Shown: positions 32,993 to 44,239 of the stretch, piece by piece
Position numbering within the stretch: position 1 is the first letter of the stretch
Layout of the letters: each line of letters starts with the position of its first letter
From: Cryptomeria japonica
Taxonomy: Eukaryota > Streptophyta > Pinopsida > Cupressales > Cupressaceae
Direction of reading: 5' to 3'
Assembly: GCF_030272615.1 (NCBI RefSeq)
Contig: NC_081410.1
Coordinates: 507,555,942-507,619,941 of the forward strand
DNA: 64,000 nucleotides
Translations under genes and position numbers: made by a program
The notes under the pieces: generated by a model
The model's input: the letters and a program-made list of their open reading frames with translations, nothing else
Database searches by the model: none
What the model was told of the DNA's origin: nothing

Positions 32993-34275
32993 TGATGAGC
33001 TAAGATATTAGCCCTTGTATTCCTATAATTTTTTTCCATGTTTTAATTTGTATAATGGGATAGTATTTGAGTCATATGATGTATTAAAGTTTGACTATGT
33101 GCATTCTAGATGATAGCTAAACCCATTAAATCTTGTTTTATTTTGACCAATTATTCTTGCTGCCATGCGAATTATTACTGTTGTCATGCGGATTATCATA
33201 GGTGATATCATGTGTGGATGTATAAGTGTTATGATTAATTAAAATAAATATATATATATATATGTAAGATTGTATGTTTCATCTTTTTAATTGCAGGAAT
33301 ACATGAGATGTTGCAAAAGCAGTTATTGTGTCACGTCATAAAGGAAGTTGGATATATTCAAGGAGTGGTTAAATATTCAATACAAAAAAGAGAATAGTGT
33401 GCATAAGAAGCGGAAAAGGAATAGCAAGGCACGCCAAACTCATTTATGTTTGTCTTCAACAAACATAAATCTTGTAACACTGCCATGCTATATTCTTGGT
33501 TGCGGTTTAGCAAAGATCCATGTTTCCTATGGATTAACTCCTTTTTTGTTGTTGTCATAAATTTTTTCCACCTCATTTCATCCGCGTGACCTAGATAGTA
33601 GGAAGTTGTTATAGTTTTCTTATAAATAAGAGTCTGTGCCTCTTCTTAGAGGTTAGAGACAGGGGATTAGAAATAGAGTTGTATAGTATTTTTAGAATTA
33701 AAAAGCATTTTCTTTCATTCTATGTGTTGTATCAAAATTTGAAAAATAATGAATAAAAATGATGCTATTCTAAGTATATAGAGTTATCTTTGAAGTCTGG
33801 ATACACTCATCCAAGGGGGCCCATTTGGTGAGTATTCCTGTGCATTCGTTAGATTCACTTTTCATTTTTGTTGTAGTAGATGTTCTAGCGATTGACAGTT
33901 CCTGCAACCACTAGAAACAGATCATGTGACTGTTCCTATAGCCAAAGTAGACAGAGTAATTCATGTTTTTCAGCTCTGAACTTAGTTAATACTTCTTTAA
34001 CTAGAATTTTCTGTCAATGCTAAGCTTTCCAGTAGCCATTCAGTTGTTATGATTCTTGCCTGTTTATTTCAAATAGATTTAGTTGTTGCAATAATGCATA
34101 ATAGTTATCACAGGAACTTAGTGCACATATAGTGCAAACTCATTTCAAGTAATGCGTCCCTGAGTTGACAAACAAATGAACTATGATTATGGAGATAATA
34201 ATTACATAGAGTGAATGACCAATCTTTGGATTGAGACTTTAGCTCTAGTTATTGTTCCCATTGGTGAGACAAACA
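32993..34275 (+). repeat. Element H 5' LTR, 1283 bp
   Basis: Starts TGATGAGCTAAGATATTAGC and ends gagacAAACA. The TATA box is TATAAATA at 33621-33628. A short TA run near 33250 is replaced by a long TG run in the 3' LTR. Confidence 0.92.
33621..33628 (+). promoter_or_regulatory. Putative TATA box of element H LTR
   Basis: TATAAATA followed by agagtctgtgcctcttc; conserved at 51490-51497 in the other LTR. Confidence 0.55.
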
Positions 34276-34280
34276 TTTTT

Positions 34281-34298
34281 TAGCACCATTGTCGGGGA
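34281..34298 (+). other. Element H primer-binding site, decayed tRNA-Asp type
   Basis: TAGCACCATTGTCGGGGA lies just after the LTR. It equals the Athila/Tat PBS TGGCGCCGTTGCCGGGGA with four changes, all transitions. Confidence 0.75.
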
Positions 34299-34524
34299 TG
34301 GTATCAAACTAAGAATCTGTTATGGTTATGAATTTCCAAGCTTTCAGTATAGTTGTTCTTGATAACTCACTTTTTTGAAAGTAATTCTCATGAATCTACA
34401 TGCATAGACGAAGAAGAGATGCTCAAGGTAGATTCCTTCCTAACCATCCAATCATACAAGACTCAATCCATATGAACCCCTAGATGTAAATCCTTTTGCT
34501 CCACTGTACCAAGCCCCAGATAAT

Positions 34525-35165
34525 TTGAACCCTCTTGAATTTGAACTTTCTAAGAACAAACTTCATTTCCTCTTTGGACCTCCTGAAGAGGAAGTTCATT
34601 CAGTAACTCCTCCTCAAAGACCAATACAAGTAAATCCACCCCCTGGTGGGAATAAACCACCTCCACCTGTGAACCAAACGTTTGAGTTCCCTATTTATGA
34701 TCTGCATGATAATGCTAATCTCAAGAACATCCCAACTTCTTCTCTTCCTAAATTATATGGATTTGTGACAGAGGATCCTGACACTTTCATGTTTGAATTT
34801 GATGTCCTCTTTAGGAGTTATGATTATACTACAGACGCCCATAGGCTCAAAATATTCCCTACCACTTTAAAAGAACCATCTTTGAGAAGGTTTATGAGTC
34901 TAGGGAGTAGCACAGTCACTACATGGGATGAGATGAAACGATTGTTTCTTGTGAAATACAATGATTGTTGTAGAGGGGTTGACCGCCATGGGGATGATAT
35001 TTTTAGAATAATACAGAAGGAAGATGAGAGTCTAGAAGATTATCTGGAGAGATTTCTATTCAGTGTCAACAAGTCCAAGGATAGTACTTTAAATGAAGAT
35101 TCTCTTAAGTTAATATTTTTAAGAGGAATAAGTGATGAATGCATGGATCCTTTGGATCTTATGGG
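34525..35165 (+). pseudogene. gag: Element H gag, N-terminal part, cut by element I
   Basis: Met at 34525 followed by a Pro-rich stretch and a retrotransposon capsid domain: LPKLYGFVTEDPDTFMFEFD, FPTTLKEPSLRRFMSL, TTWDEMKRLFLVKY and EDESLEDYLERF. This is the typical Gypsy Gag capsid. The frame is open up to the target duplication ATGGG at 35161-35165, where element I is inserted. It resumes in the same frame at 36183, because the insertion plus duplication is 1017 bases, divisible by three. Confidence 0.88.
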
Positions 35166-36177
35166 TGTTGGCATTCTACACTCATTTGACTATTTTTGAC
35201 AACCTTTGTCATTGATGTCAAAGGGGGAGTAGTGGAGAGAGAAAAATGATTATTTAAAAGAGATCATTTGCTCAAGGGGAGCACATCTTTTTGGTAACTT
35301 TTTCGACTTCAGTTTTGGAACAATTTTTGGATTTTTCTCATGAGTGTTGCCATCAATGCCAAAGGGGGAGATTGTTGGCATTCTACACTCTTATGAGAAT
35401 AGTTGATGTTGTCATTGATGGAAACCACCTGGCAACCTTCTGGCATTCATTTGGTAAGCCACTGACTATTACCAGCACTGGCTATAGACATCCACATACA
35501 CCGACAGGAACTTCATCGGCAATGGAAACAATGCATATCGACACCCCAACTGATAGGGAATAAACTTTTGTTTATTGTATTTAAATGTAATTATATTTTG
35601 TAAAAGTCGACATGGAATATTGTAAAAGACTCACATATATGTATGAGATCTTATAGGTCATTTAGTATGCATGGAGAGAATATATGGATAATATTTTTGT
35701 ATAAGGTGATATAGTTGACAGCGAAGGTTTTGGTTATAGACTATGCTTAAACCGGTATTGAACCTCGCATAGTTGATGCTGATTTGAAGCAGTACATTGT
35801 ATTGGATTTCATAATCCACTTTTGTAGTCAGTGTGACTCTTATTGAGCAGTGAGCTCTAGGCAGTTGGCCTTCCTGCATGTGCATGCCCCTCATCGTAAG
35901 TAATATTTATTCATTGGCTAGTGAGTGAATATTTTGGGTCACAAATCCCACCGAGGTTTTTGCCACATTGGGTTTCCTCATTAAATATATTGTGTTATGG
36001 TGTGTTATCTATGTTGTCTCTATTATTCTTATTTGTTTCATTAATTCTTATTTACCGGTACACTATTTTGGGATGCAAAGTTCTTAATAAATTTAAATAT
36101 TCTGCTAACCGGTTAGATACTGATTCACCCCCCCCCCCCCCCTCTTAGTATATTTGGGATTATCAATAATCCTAACA
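35166..36177 (+). mobile_element. Element I: collapsed Copia-type element in gag of H
   Basis: 1012 bp flanked by ATGGG on both sides (35161-35165 and 36178-36182). It begins TGTTGGCATTCTACACTC, and after about 20 bases of 5' LTR it jumps into the 3' untranslated region (35196-35373). That region holds both polypurine tracts, and the complete 3' LTR follows (35372-36177). The retained 3' region matches element C closely. A large deletion has removed most of the 5' LTR and the whole coding region. Confidence 0.9.
35372..36177 (+). repeat. Element I 3' LTR
   Basis: Starts TGTTGGCATTC after CCAAAGGGGGAGAT. It carries the shared block (gccttcctgcatgtgcatg, aaatcccaccgaggttttt) and a run of about 16 C at 36127-36142, and ends in ccTAACA. 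Confidence 0.88.
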
Positions 36178-36182
36178 ATGGG

Positions 36183-37362
36183 AGGAGGTGACATAACACA
36201 ATCAACATGAAATGACATTGGACAAATTTGTTAGAAGTATTATAGATCTTCTTCTAAGAAGAGTAGGCATTTCAAGCTAGAAATTTCTTCATCAACATTC
36301 AGTAATGGAGTTTCTCAAATGGAGCTTAGCCATATTTTGAAGTATTTTAAGGAGGATATCATAAAAAATATGGCTACTCAGCTAGACACACTTTCAGCTA
36401 AAAAGAAGAATGAGGAAGCTGATGTAATTCTTGTAGAATTTTGCCCACATTGTAGATAGAAGAAAAGAGACTACAGATCTAAGATGGTTGCAAATATTGA
36501 AGTACCTAATTTTAAGACAATATAAGGAGATGATGAACAAGTTTTCTATGTTTCTTAAATGAGGCCAAATTTTCCAAGACAAGGTATGCCTCCCAATCCA
36601 CTTTCTTTTTCTGGTTATAGTGGAAATTCCTATACACAAAATAATCGATGGCAATCTCCATATGCTCAAAATTTTGAAAATTATCAAAATTGGTATAATC
36701 CTCAAGGCCAAGGGAAGAATTTTGTCAATCAAACTCCACAGTGGCAGAAGCCACAAGGAAATTGGTCTTAGTCTCAAGGACCATGGCAACAATTCCAAGG
36801 GAATTGGCAACCTACCCCTCAATGGAGAGGAGGTTAGCCATGGACAAATTAGTCATCTGGTTATCAGCAACCTCAGCAGCAACCACAACAACTTGCTATA
36901 ATGCATCCTCCTACTGTCAATATTGTTCCACCTAAACCTACACAACTTCCCACTCAACCCATGCCAATTCCTAATAGAAAGCCCCAGCAACAACAACAAG
37001 TTTATTCAGTTGATCCTAATCAATACCCAACTTATTCTCTTTCTATAGGTGATATTCACCTCAAATCTGTGACAACTTTACCTAACCCGTCCCCTCTAGT
37101 TATAACTAAGATACAAAAGGAAAAGGAAATATCTAGCCCATCAATTCAAATGCCTCAGAATCAACAAATACCCCCATTTCCTCAAAGGTTGCAAGCTAAG
37201 GAGATTTTACAGGAAGAAATAAATTTTGATATCATAGATCAGCTAAAACACATATGTGTTAAAATTCCATTGTTTCATGCTATTAAGGATGTCCCTATTT
37301 ATGGTAAAGAAACTAAGGAGGCATGTTTAAAGAAACCTAGTAGAAAGAAAAAGGATTCGTAA
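36183..37362 (+). pseudogene. gag: Element H gag, C-terminal part
   Basis: Continues gag after element I (KYYRSSSKKSRHFKLEI, FCPHCR near 36445). A Gln/Asn/Pro-rich tail follows (YQNWYNPQGQ, PQQQQQ). Stops near 36457, 36523, 36556, 36769, 36836 and 36850, mostly TAG or TAA, interrupt it. No complete CCHC knuckle is seen, only a CxxC. The stop at 37360 separates it from protease. Confidence 0.78.
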
Positions 37363-37365
37363 ACA

Positions 37366-37983
37366 GTGCATGTAATGGGTGAATTGGTTGATATTATGTT
37401 AGGATTGGTTTCAATTCCTAAATATGATGATCCCAGGAGTCCTATTGTGAAAATAATCATCAATGGAACTCAGATAAAGAATGCTTTAATAGATTTAGGA
37501 GCATCCATTAATGTAATGACAAGAGATATTATGCAAAAACTTGACATAACCAGTCTCAGGCCTACACCTATAGTCCTACAGCTTGCTGACAGTTCCACGG
37601 TTTGGCTTGATGGTATGATTGAAGATGTAGTTATTACTTTGGATTCCTAGGAATATCCCACAAATTTTATGATCATGTCTCCTAAAGCCACATTGGGAGG
37701 ATATTTGGTTATTTTGGGAAGACCTTGGCTTGCTACAATTGATGCATATGTTGGATGTCAGTTAGCAGATATCACTATTTCTGATAGAAATAGTACCAAA
37801 ACTTTGGCTCTGTATTCTCTTGCTCAGCCCCAACTTGATCATGAGAAAGTAGTTTGGCCTAATGTGGGAGAAGAATTTGAGAAAGGAGTCGACTCTGTCA
37901 ATCATCTTATGATGATTAATAGAGAATCATTCATAAAACTTCAGGATGATGATTCAATCCTCTATAAAATTTTGGCAAATTAG
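37366..37983 (+). pseudogene. Element H aspartic protease
   Basis: ALIDLGASINVMT carries the D-L-G-A-S active site typical of Athila-type proteases. VILGRPWLATIDAYV follows at about 37708. One TAG (37648-37650) splits it, and TAG at 37981 ends it. It is in the same frame as gag, so one polyprotein was originally made. Confidence 0.87.
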
Positions 37984-38099
37984 TTAAAGCAAGAGCAACA
38001 GTCGCAGGAGTTAACATCAAATATTATAGCATCATATTTTCTTGCATACACTGTTGCCACAGGAAGTCTACACTTCTCATCTTTCTGAGGCATCTCAGG

Positions 38100-38982
38100 T
38101 TGATCTTACCTATCAAAGCGGAAGTTTATCTAAATACATATTTGAATATCAATAATCAACTCACAGAGACTCAAAAAATAACACTAGTTGAGTTGCTTAA
38201 ATATCATCAACACGCTTTTACATCGGATTACAAAGACATGCATGGAATTGATCCTACAGTTTGTGCCCACCATATTTATATAAGAGGACTATAGACCACT
38301 TAGACAACCATAGAGAAGAATTAATCCTACATTAAGAGAAATAGTTAAAGAGGAATTACATAAATTATTATATGTTGGATTTATCTATCCTATATTGGAT
38401 AGTCAATGGGTGTCACCTCTAGTCATAGTTCCAAACAAAGGAGGTAAATGGCAAGTATGTGTGGATTACATAGCTTTGAACTTAGCAACAAGGAAGGTTC
38501 ATTTTCCATTACCATTTGTGGATCAGATATTAGATTCCTTGGTAGGGAAGTAGTAATTTTCATTCCTCAATGGATTTAGTGGCTACAACCAGATTCAAAT
38601 TGCTCTTAAGGATCAGAAAAAGACTAAATTTACTTGCCCTTGGAGAACATATGCATATTATGTTCTTCCTTTTGGGTTATGTAATGATCCAACTACTTTT
38701 CAAAGAGCAGTAATAAGCATATTTTTAGATATTTCCCAAGACAACATGGAGATCTATATGGATGATTTTAACACTTATGATTTAGAATTTGAAGAGGCAT
38801 TGAAGAATCTGAAGCAAGTTTTGCAACATTGTGAAGACTACAATTTATCATTGAACAACGAAAAGTTCTTTATGATGATGCAAGAAGGCATAGTTCTTGG
38901 TCATCATATTTCTATAATTGGAATACAAGTTGACCCAGCCAAAATAGAATTCATTCAAAACCTCCCTACACCTATAAAGTGA
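38100..38982 (+). pseudogene. Element H reverse transcriptase
   Basis: RT blocks in order: REIVKEELHKLLYVGFIYPI, WVSPLVIVPNKGGKWQVCVD, FLNGFSGYNQIQIALKDQKK, PFGLCNDPTTFQRA, catalytic MEIYMDDF (about 38755) and GIVLGHHIS. Frame changes occur near 38290 and 38560 with stops. TGA at 38980 separates it from RNase H. The catalytic Y-M-D-D is intact. Confidence 0.9.
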
Positions 38983-38986
38983 AAGG

Positions 38987-39511
38987 ATGTCAGAAGTTTT
39001 CTTGGTCATGCTAGATATTAATTGTCTTTTGACCAAGGATATGGAATTTAATTGGACTTCCTCATGCCATGAAGCTTTCTTGAAGCTCAAACATGCATTG
39101 ACTCGAGCACCAGTGCTCAAGGGTCTGAACTGGTCATTACCTTTTCATATTCATACAGATGCATCAGATTATGCCATAGGAGCAATTTTGGCACATAAGG
39201 TTGACAATTTAGAGAATGCAATTTATTTCATCAGCAAAAACATGTAGGGACCTGAGCTTAATTATACTATCACTAAAAAGGAGATGTTAGTATTTATATA
39301 TGAACTCAACAAATTTAGGCATTATATCACAGGATATCAGATATATGTGCACACCGATCATACAACAATCAAATATCTCATGAACAAACCTTCAATTACA
39401 ACAAGATTGGCTCGATGGTTACTATTGATGCAGGAATTTGATATTATAGTTGTTGATAAATTGGGTAAATCCAATGTAGTTGCAGATTATCTTTCTAGGA
39501 TTCAATTGTAG
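38987..39511 (+). pseudogene. Element H RNase H
   Basis: Gypsy RNase H with HTDASDYAIGAIL, KEMLVFIYELNKFRHYITG, H-T-D-H-T-T-I-K-Y-L and ARWLLLMQEFDI, ending NVVADYLSR. A TAG at 39245 interrupts it. The catalytic Asp residues are visible. Confidence 0.9.
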
Positions 39512-39553
39512 GATGATCCTATAGCCATAGATGATGCTTTCCCAGATGAGCAT

Positions 39554-41015
39554 TTGTTCCTAATAAAAACACACACTCCCCGGTATGCTGATATTGCAAA
39601 TTATTTAGCTGCTAATAAGATGCCTACTCATTTTGCTCTTAAAGAAAGAAGAATGTTAGTTGAGAAAAGCTTTAATTTCTCATGGATTGCTGATTGTTTA
39701 TTTTATACTAAACCTGACCAATTCATGAGAAGATGTGTCAGAGAAGATTAAACATATGATATCCTTCATGCATGTCATGATGAGCCATTTGGAGGACATT
39801 TTGCTGCTAAAAAAACAACACTTAAAATACTTGGCACAAGATATTATTGGCCAGCATTGTATAAGGATGCAACACAATATACTAGAAAATGTGATAGATT
39901 CAAGAGAATGGGTAGGCCTACCATATTTAATGAAATGCCATTATATCCCCAGATGTTGGTTGCACCATTTTGATAAATGGGGATTAGATTTTGTTGGGTC
40001 GGTTGATCCTCCTTCAAATGGGAAATATTATATTCTAGTATTCACTGATTATGTCACAAAATGGGTGGAAGCACGAGCTATGACACATACAAGAGATAAT
40101 AAAGTAGTTGAATTCCTCTATAAGTAAATATTTACTAGATATGGAGTTCCAAGAGTGATTATTTCAGATCAAGGACCACAGTTCACTTCCATATTGATTG
40201 CAGCATTGGTTGATGAATATAATATCAGAGACAGGAAATCTACTCCATATTATCCACAAGAAAATGGTCAAGTAGAAGTTACAAACAGGGATTTAGAAAC
40301 CATTCTTACCAAGACAGTAGCTCTTCATAAGAAAGATTGGTCAAATAGACTCCCTGAAGTCATTTGGGCATACTAAAAAACATGGAAGACACCAATTGGT
40401 TTTACACCTTTTGAAATGGTGTATGGAAAAACAACAATGATGCCCATTGAGTTTGAGAATAAAACTCTTAGAACATCTCTGTAATTGAATATGACTCTAT
40501 CAGAAGCACAAAGTTACCGCATCTTGCAATTGAATGCTTTGGATGAGCTAAGGAAGTTGGTTGTAAAAAATATAGAGCTTATTCAACATCAACGAACTAA
40601 ATGGCATGATAGGTATATAAAGGAGAGAAAATTTAAATCTGGCGATTGGGAATTGCTATATGATTCTAGATATAAGGATACTATGGGGAAGTTACAGACA
40701 AGATGGTCAGGCCCATATGAAATAGATGAATTTTTTACAAATGGAACAGTTCACTTGACCACAATAGATCTAGTCAGATTCAAACTTCTAGTCAATGGTC
40801 GTCGAGTAAGCCTATATCATAAGCCAACAACCAAAGAACAAATTCTGCAGCAATTTGCTAGCCAAGACCAACCAATAGTTCCTACAACAACTGGAGAAGT
40901 TCCTTCAACATACGATGAATACTCTCCTATCGTAGTTCCTGTAGAAATTGGAGAAGACATTAGGGACGCGATTCCTGCAGCTTCTGAAGGTAGCGTTCTT
41001 GGTCGTCAGCCTTAA
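39554..41015 (+). pseudogene. Element H integrase
   Basis: The zinc-finger region is damaged (39735-39900, frame change). The core keeps all three acidic residues: GLDFVGSVDPPSNGKY, VIISDQGPQFTS and PQENGQVEVTNRDLE. TAA stops lie at 40125 and 40374. The C-terminal part (40485-41015) is open: WSGPYEIDEFFTNGTVHL and NGRRVSLYHKP, then a low-complexity tail. Confidence 0.9.
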
Positions 41016-41321
41016 ATTATTCATGCATGCTTTCATAATAATTATTTCCATCCTCTATGGAAATATCATTCTCCGATAATAATTTTCTCATACACATCAT
41101 CCCATTTCATATCTTTGTCTGTCATTTCACGTCATCTCATTTCACCTTTTAAATCTCTAATTGTTTCATGTAGCATTAGTTAGTACAACTACAAGTATGT
41201 ATATCATTTATTTTTTTTAGTTATGCATTTATTATTTTGCTATGATTATTGCCTATTTTGATTTTCATAATTCATGTACCCTTCCCTCTGTCCTTTTTCG
41301 CATGTGTGGACATGTGTCATT

Positions 41322-41336
41322 TAAGTTGGGGGGTGT
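41322..41336 (+). other. Internal polypurine-like tract after pol of element H
   Basis: taagttggggggtg, nearly the same as the LTR-proximal tract aagttggggggca at 43817-43829. It lies between integrase and the post-pol ORF and could be a secondary plus-strand priming site. Confidence 0.55.
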
Positions 41337-41547
41337 TTTATGGTCTGATTTCCAAGTTGAGTAATTGTTCGTCCTTGTCAGTAATTTTTTTAGAATTTGC
41401 CTAACATCATTTTTGAATAAGACATTATGTGGCACGAGTGAGTAGTTTATCCTACCACCAAAATCAATGAAAGGTATTGGAAGTAAGTAAAGTATTTCAG
41501 AACAAGTATTTTCAGTTCTGCAAGTTATTTCAATCCTTCATTTTGTT

Positions 41548-43754
41548 GTGGAAATTGTTTTGAGAGCCGAGTTAGTCATAGGAGGAGCTCCTATCCACCA
41601 TGAACCTATAATTCATGACATATTGCAGGATGTCCAATGTGAATATTACTTTTGTATGTATGGGTGGATTGACTATTTTCTAAAAATAGAAGATTTCAAC
41701 AAAGAAATTGCCTATGAATTCATGCATACATACAGCAAAGGAGAAGCCTCTGTCAAGGGGTTAAGAGCCATTTCCATAGAGAAACAGATAGTTGAAGTCA
41801 CTAGGTTTTTGCTAGAGGAAGAATTGTTTCTTGAGTCAAAGGAAGCAAGAAGCACTAGGGCAGAGTTTACTCACACAGGAGATGGACCCCTAAGTGTGGA
41901 CAATCAGGGAACCAGAAGGATATCTCTTCCACTGGAATGGCCCTAGGTGGCATTGTATGTGATGAAATATATTACCTATGATGGAAGGTACTCAAATTTA
42001 CATTCGGTCCACTGTAAATTACTTAGTCATTTATGGCATGGCCGAAGGGTGAATGTTCCCAATTTTTTGTATCATCTTATTTTGATAAGTGCAAAGGAAA
42101 CACAGAAGGGTGGAAATAGTTTTGTTAGTCATCATGGCTTAATTAAATTATTAGTATAATGTTCTCTCAGAGATGTCTCTCAGATGGCATTGGGGGCATT
42201 CAAAGATATCCTACAATTTAGGGAGTAAAATGCTCCAGCTACAGAAGAAATAGCAGCCCAAGAGGAAGATATTGGAGAACCCTCATCTCCTAGGGTTTCT
42301 ACAGTGAATGAACCTCCTGTTGCACATCAAACCTTTCTTGACATAGAGGAAATGGTAATTGAACCAAATATTGAGCAGCCCTCCACTCATTTTCAAAGTG
42401 GAGCGGCATCTTCTAGAAGAAAAGGAGAAGAAATAGAAACAGTTGACATAGAGGAAGAAACCATAGTGCAACCTCAAGCCACACAGGTTTCTCCTCCAGC
42501 TAAAAGGTGCAAGGTAAAAGAAAATTTTCTTACAACCACTCTGAAAATGAATTCGAGAAGGAGCCAATAGAGTAAACAAAAAATTCAAGCAATAGGGGAT
42601 GTGATTGAAGTCATTTCCATGGAAACATTGGAAGAAGGGCACGAAAGTCAAACATAGATTAAACCACAAGAAGAACATGGAGCTAACAGACTGTCAAATT
42701 TGACACGTGTAGCAGAATAGTTTTGGAGAACTGGTTGAAGAAATATCATGCCCTCAGGTAATAGCTCATAGGTCCCCTTCATCTCTCACTAGTTTATCTA
42801 TTAGACTTACATTTTATAGATAGTGGGAGATAGAAAGGGCTAGGTTACAAGGAGTTATTGATAAGCAACAGAAAGAGTTTGAAAAGAGGGATACACAGAT
42901 TGTGGAATTGCAAGCTAAAGTAGACACAATTGCCAATATGGTTCTTGAATTGATGCAATCCAGGGCTCCTCCAAGGGTTTACACTTTACATTTAAAAGAA
43001 CAGTATTTATGTTTCAAGCTAAACTGCATAGTTAGGGATCTTAGTCCTTCTCTAGATACCCCACAAAAATTTAATAATATTTATCAAAACTCTCTTGTAG
43101 CTGTTAGGAATTTGTTATGTGAATTTTATTTGCATAATTATGTTGTGACTTCTGACAATGAATAGAATCCCTTACTATACATTGGTGACATTCAATTAAA
43201 AGCATTAATGTCATGGATACAAAGTGAGATCAGTATGGGGAATCAAGCTAAAACATACAGGAATCTAGAATTTGGTTTTCCATTATCCCTCAGAGATGAA
43301 GCCAAAAATCCATGGCTTCTTTATTATGACAGGCATTAATTATTAACAAGACTTGATGTCAGGAGCCAGGTTTTATCAACGAGAAAGGAAACATTTCAGG
43401 AATATGAACACTTGGTTTTTTAAATTTGAAAATATAGTTGGAGTTGAGTGTTTGGTTCAGTGCTACAATAATCTCCTAGAAGACCTGAAGCAAGGTGAGC
43501 CCTATTCACTCCCTAATTTTCATGCAGCCACACAAAGAGCTCCCAATTACATCCACTTGGGTAGGGCAAAGATAAATAATTGGCTACCCTTGATATTTCA
43601 GTCACCTATTCTTATGTGGACATTAATGGGATGCAGGGTTACAAACAAACCATATGAAGAGACCACAGAAGAAGCCAGATGGGCTAAACTGAAAAAAGAT
43701 GAAGGGGTTTTATTGGAACTTGGCTACAAGAGGAACAGGAAAAGGAACCATTGA
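41548..43754 (+). pseudogene. Element H post-pol ORF (env position), unknown function
   Basis: A decayed ORF in the position where Athila elements carry an env-like gene. Part one (41548-42159) has ISLPLEWP, then a TAG, then V-M-K-Y-I-T-Y-D-G-R-Y-S-N-L-H and RRVNVPNFLYHL, resembling a plant-transposon-associated domain seen beside Gypsy elements. Part two (42304-42700) is acidic and Ser/Pro-rich with a basic PPAKRCKVK segment. Later pieces at 42902-43165 and 43353-43754 are in other frames. I see no clear signal peptide or membrane segment, so a true envelope is not supported. Confidence 0.62.
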
Positions 43755-43816
43755 CGACTTATGAGTCATTTCTTGAATCAAAAATTTTCCTCTCACTGGA
43801 GGATCAACAAGACACT

Positions 43817-43829
43817 AAGTTGGGGGGCA
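43817..43829 (+). other. Element H polypurine tract
   Basis: AAGTTGGGGGGCA directly before the 3' LTR start. Confidence 0.85.
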
Positions 43830-44107
43830 TGATGAGCTGAGATATTAGCTCTTTTATTCCTATAACTAATAAGATTTTTCTATGTTTTAATTTGTATAAC
43901 GGGATAGTATTTGAGTCATATGATGTATTAAAGGTTGACTATGTGCATTCAAGATGATAACTAAACCCATTAAATCTTGTTTTGTTTTGACCAATTATTC
44001 TTTTCGCCATGAAAATTATTAATGTTGCCATGAAAATTATTCATGTTGCCATGAAGATTATTATAGGTGATATCTTGTGTGAATGTATAAGTGCTATGAT
44101 TAATAAA

Positions 44108-44168
<61 letters not shown>

Positions 44169-44239
44169 ATCTTTTTAATTGTAGGAATAAATGAGATGCT
44201 GTAGAAGTGGTTATTGTGTCATGTCATAAAGGCAGTTGG
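43830..44239 (+). repeat. Element H 3' LTR, left part
   Basis: Starts TGATGAGCTGAG right after AAGTTGGGGGGCA. It is interrupted by element J after GTTGG (44235-44239) and continues at 51217. Confidence 0.9.
44113..44165 (+). repeat. (TG)n microsatellite in element H 3' LTR
   Basis: A run of about 24 TG units at the site that holds a TA run in the 5' LTR (about 33250). It yields a meaningless CVCVCV frame. Confidence 0.93.

Noticed and set aside
41548-43754. True envelope glycoprotein
   Set aside because: No convincing signal peptide, glycosylated ectodomain or transmembrane anchor is visible.
44009-44194. Small frame with a Cys-Val run
   Set aside because: It is the translation of the (TG)n microsatellite in the element H LTR.
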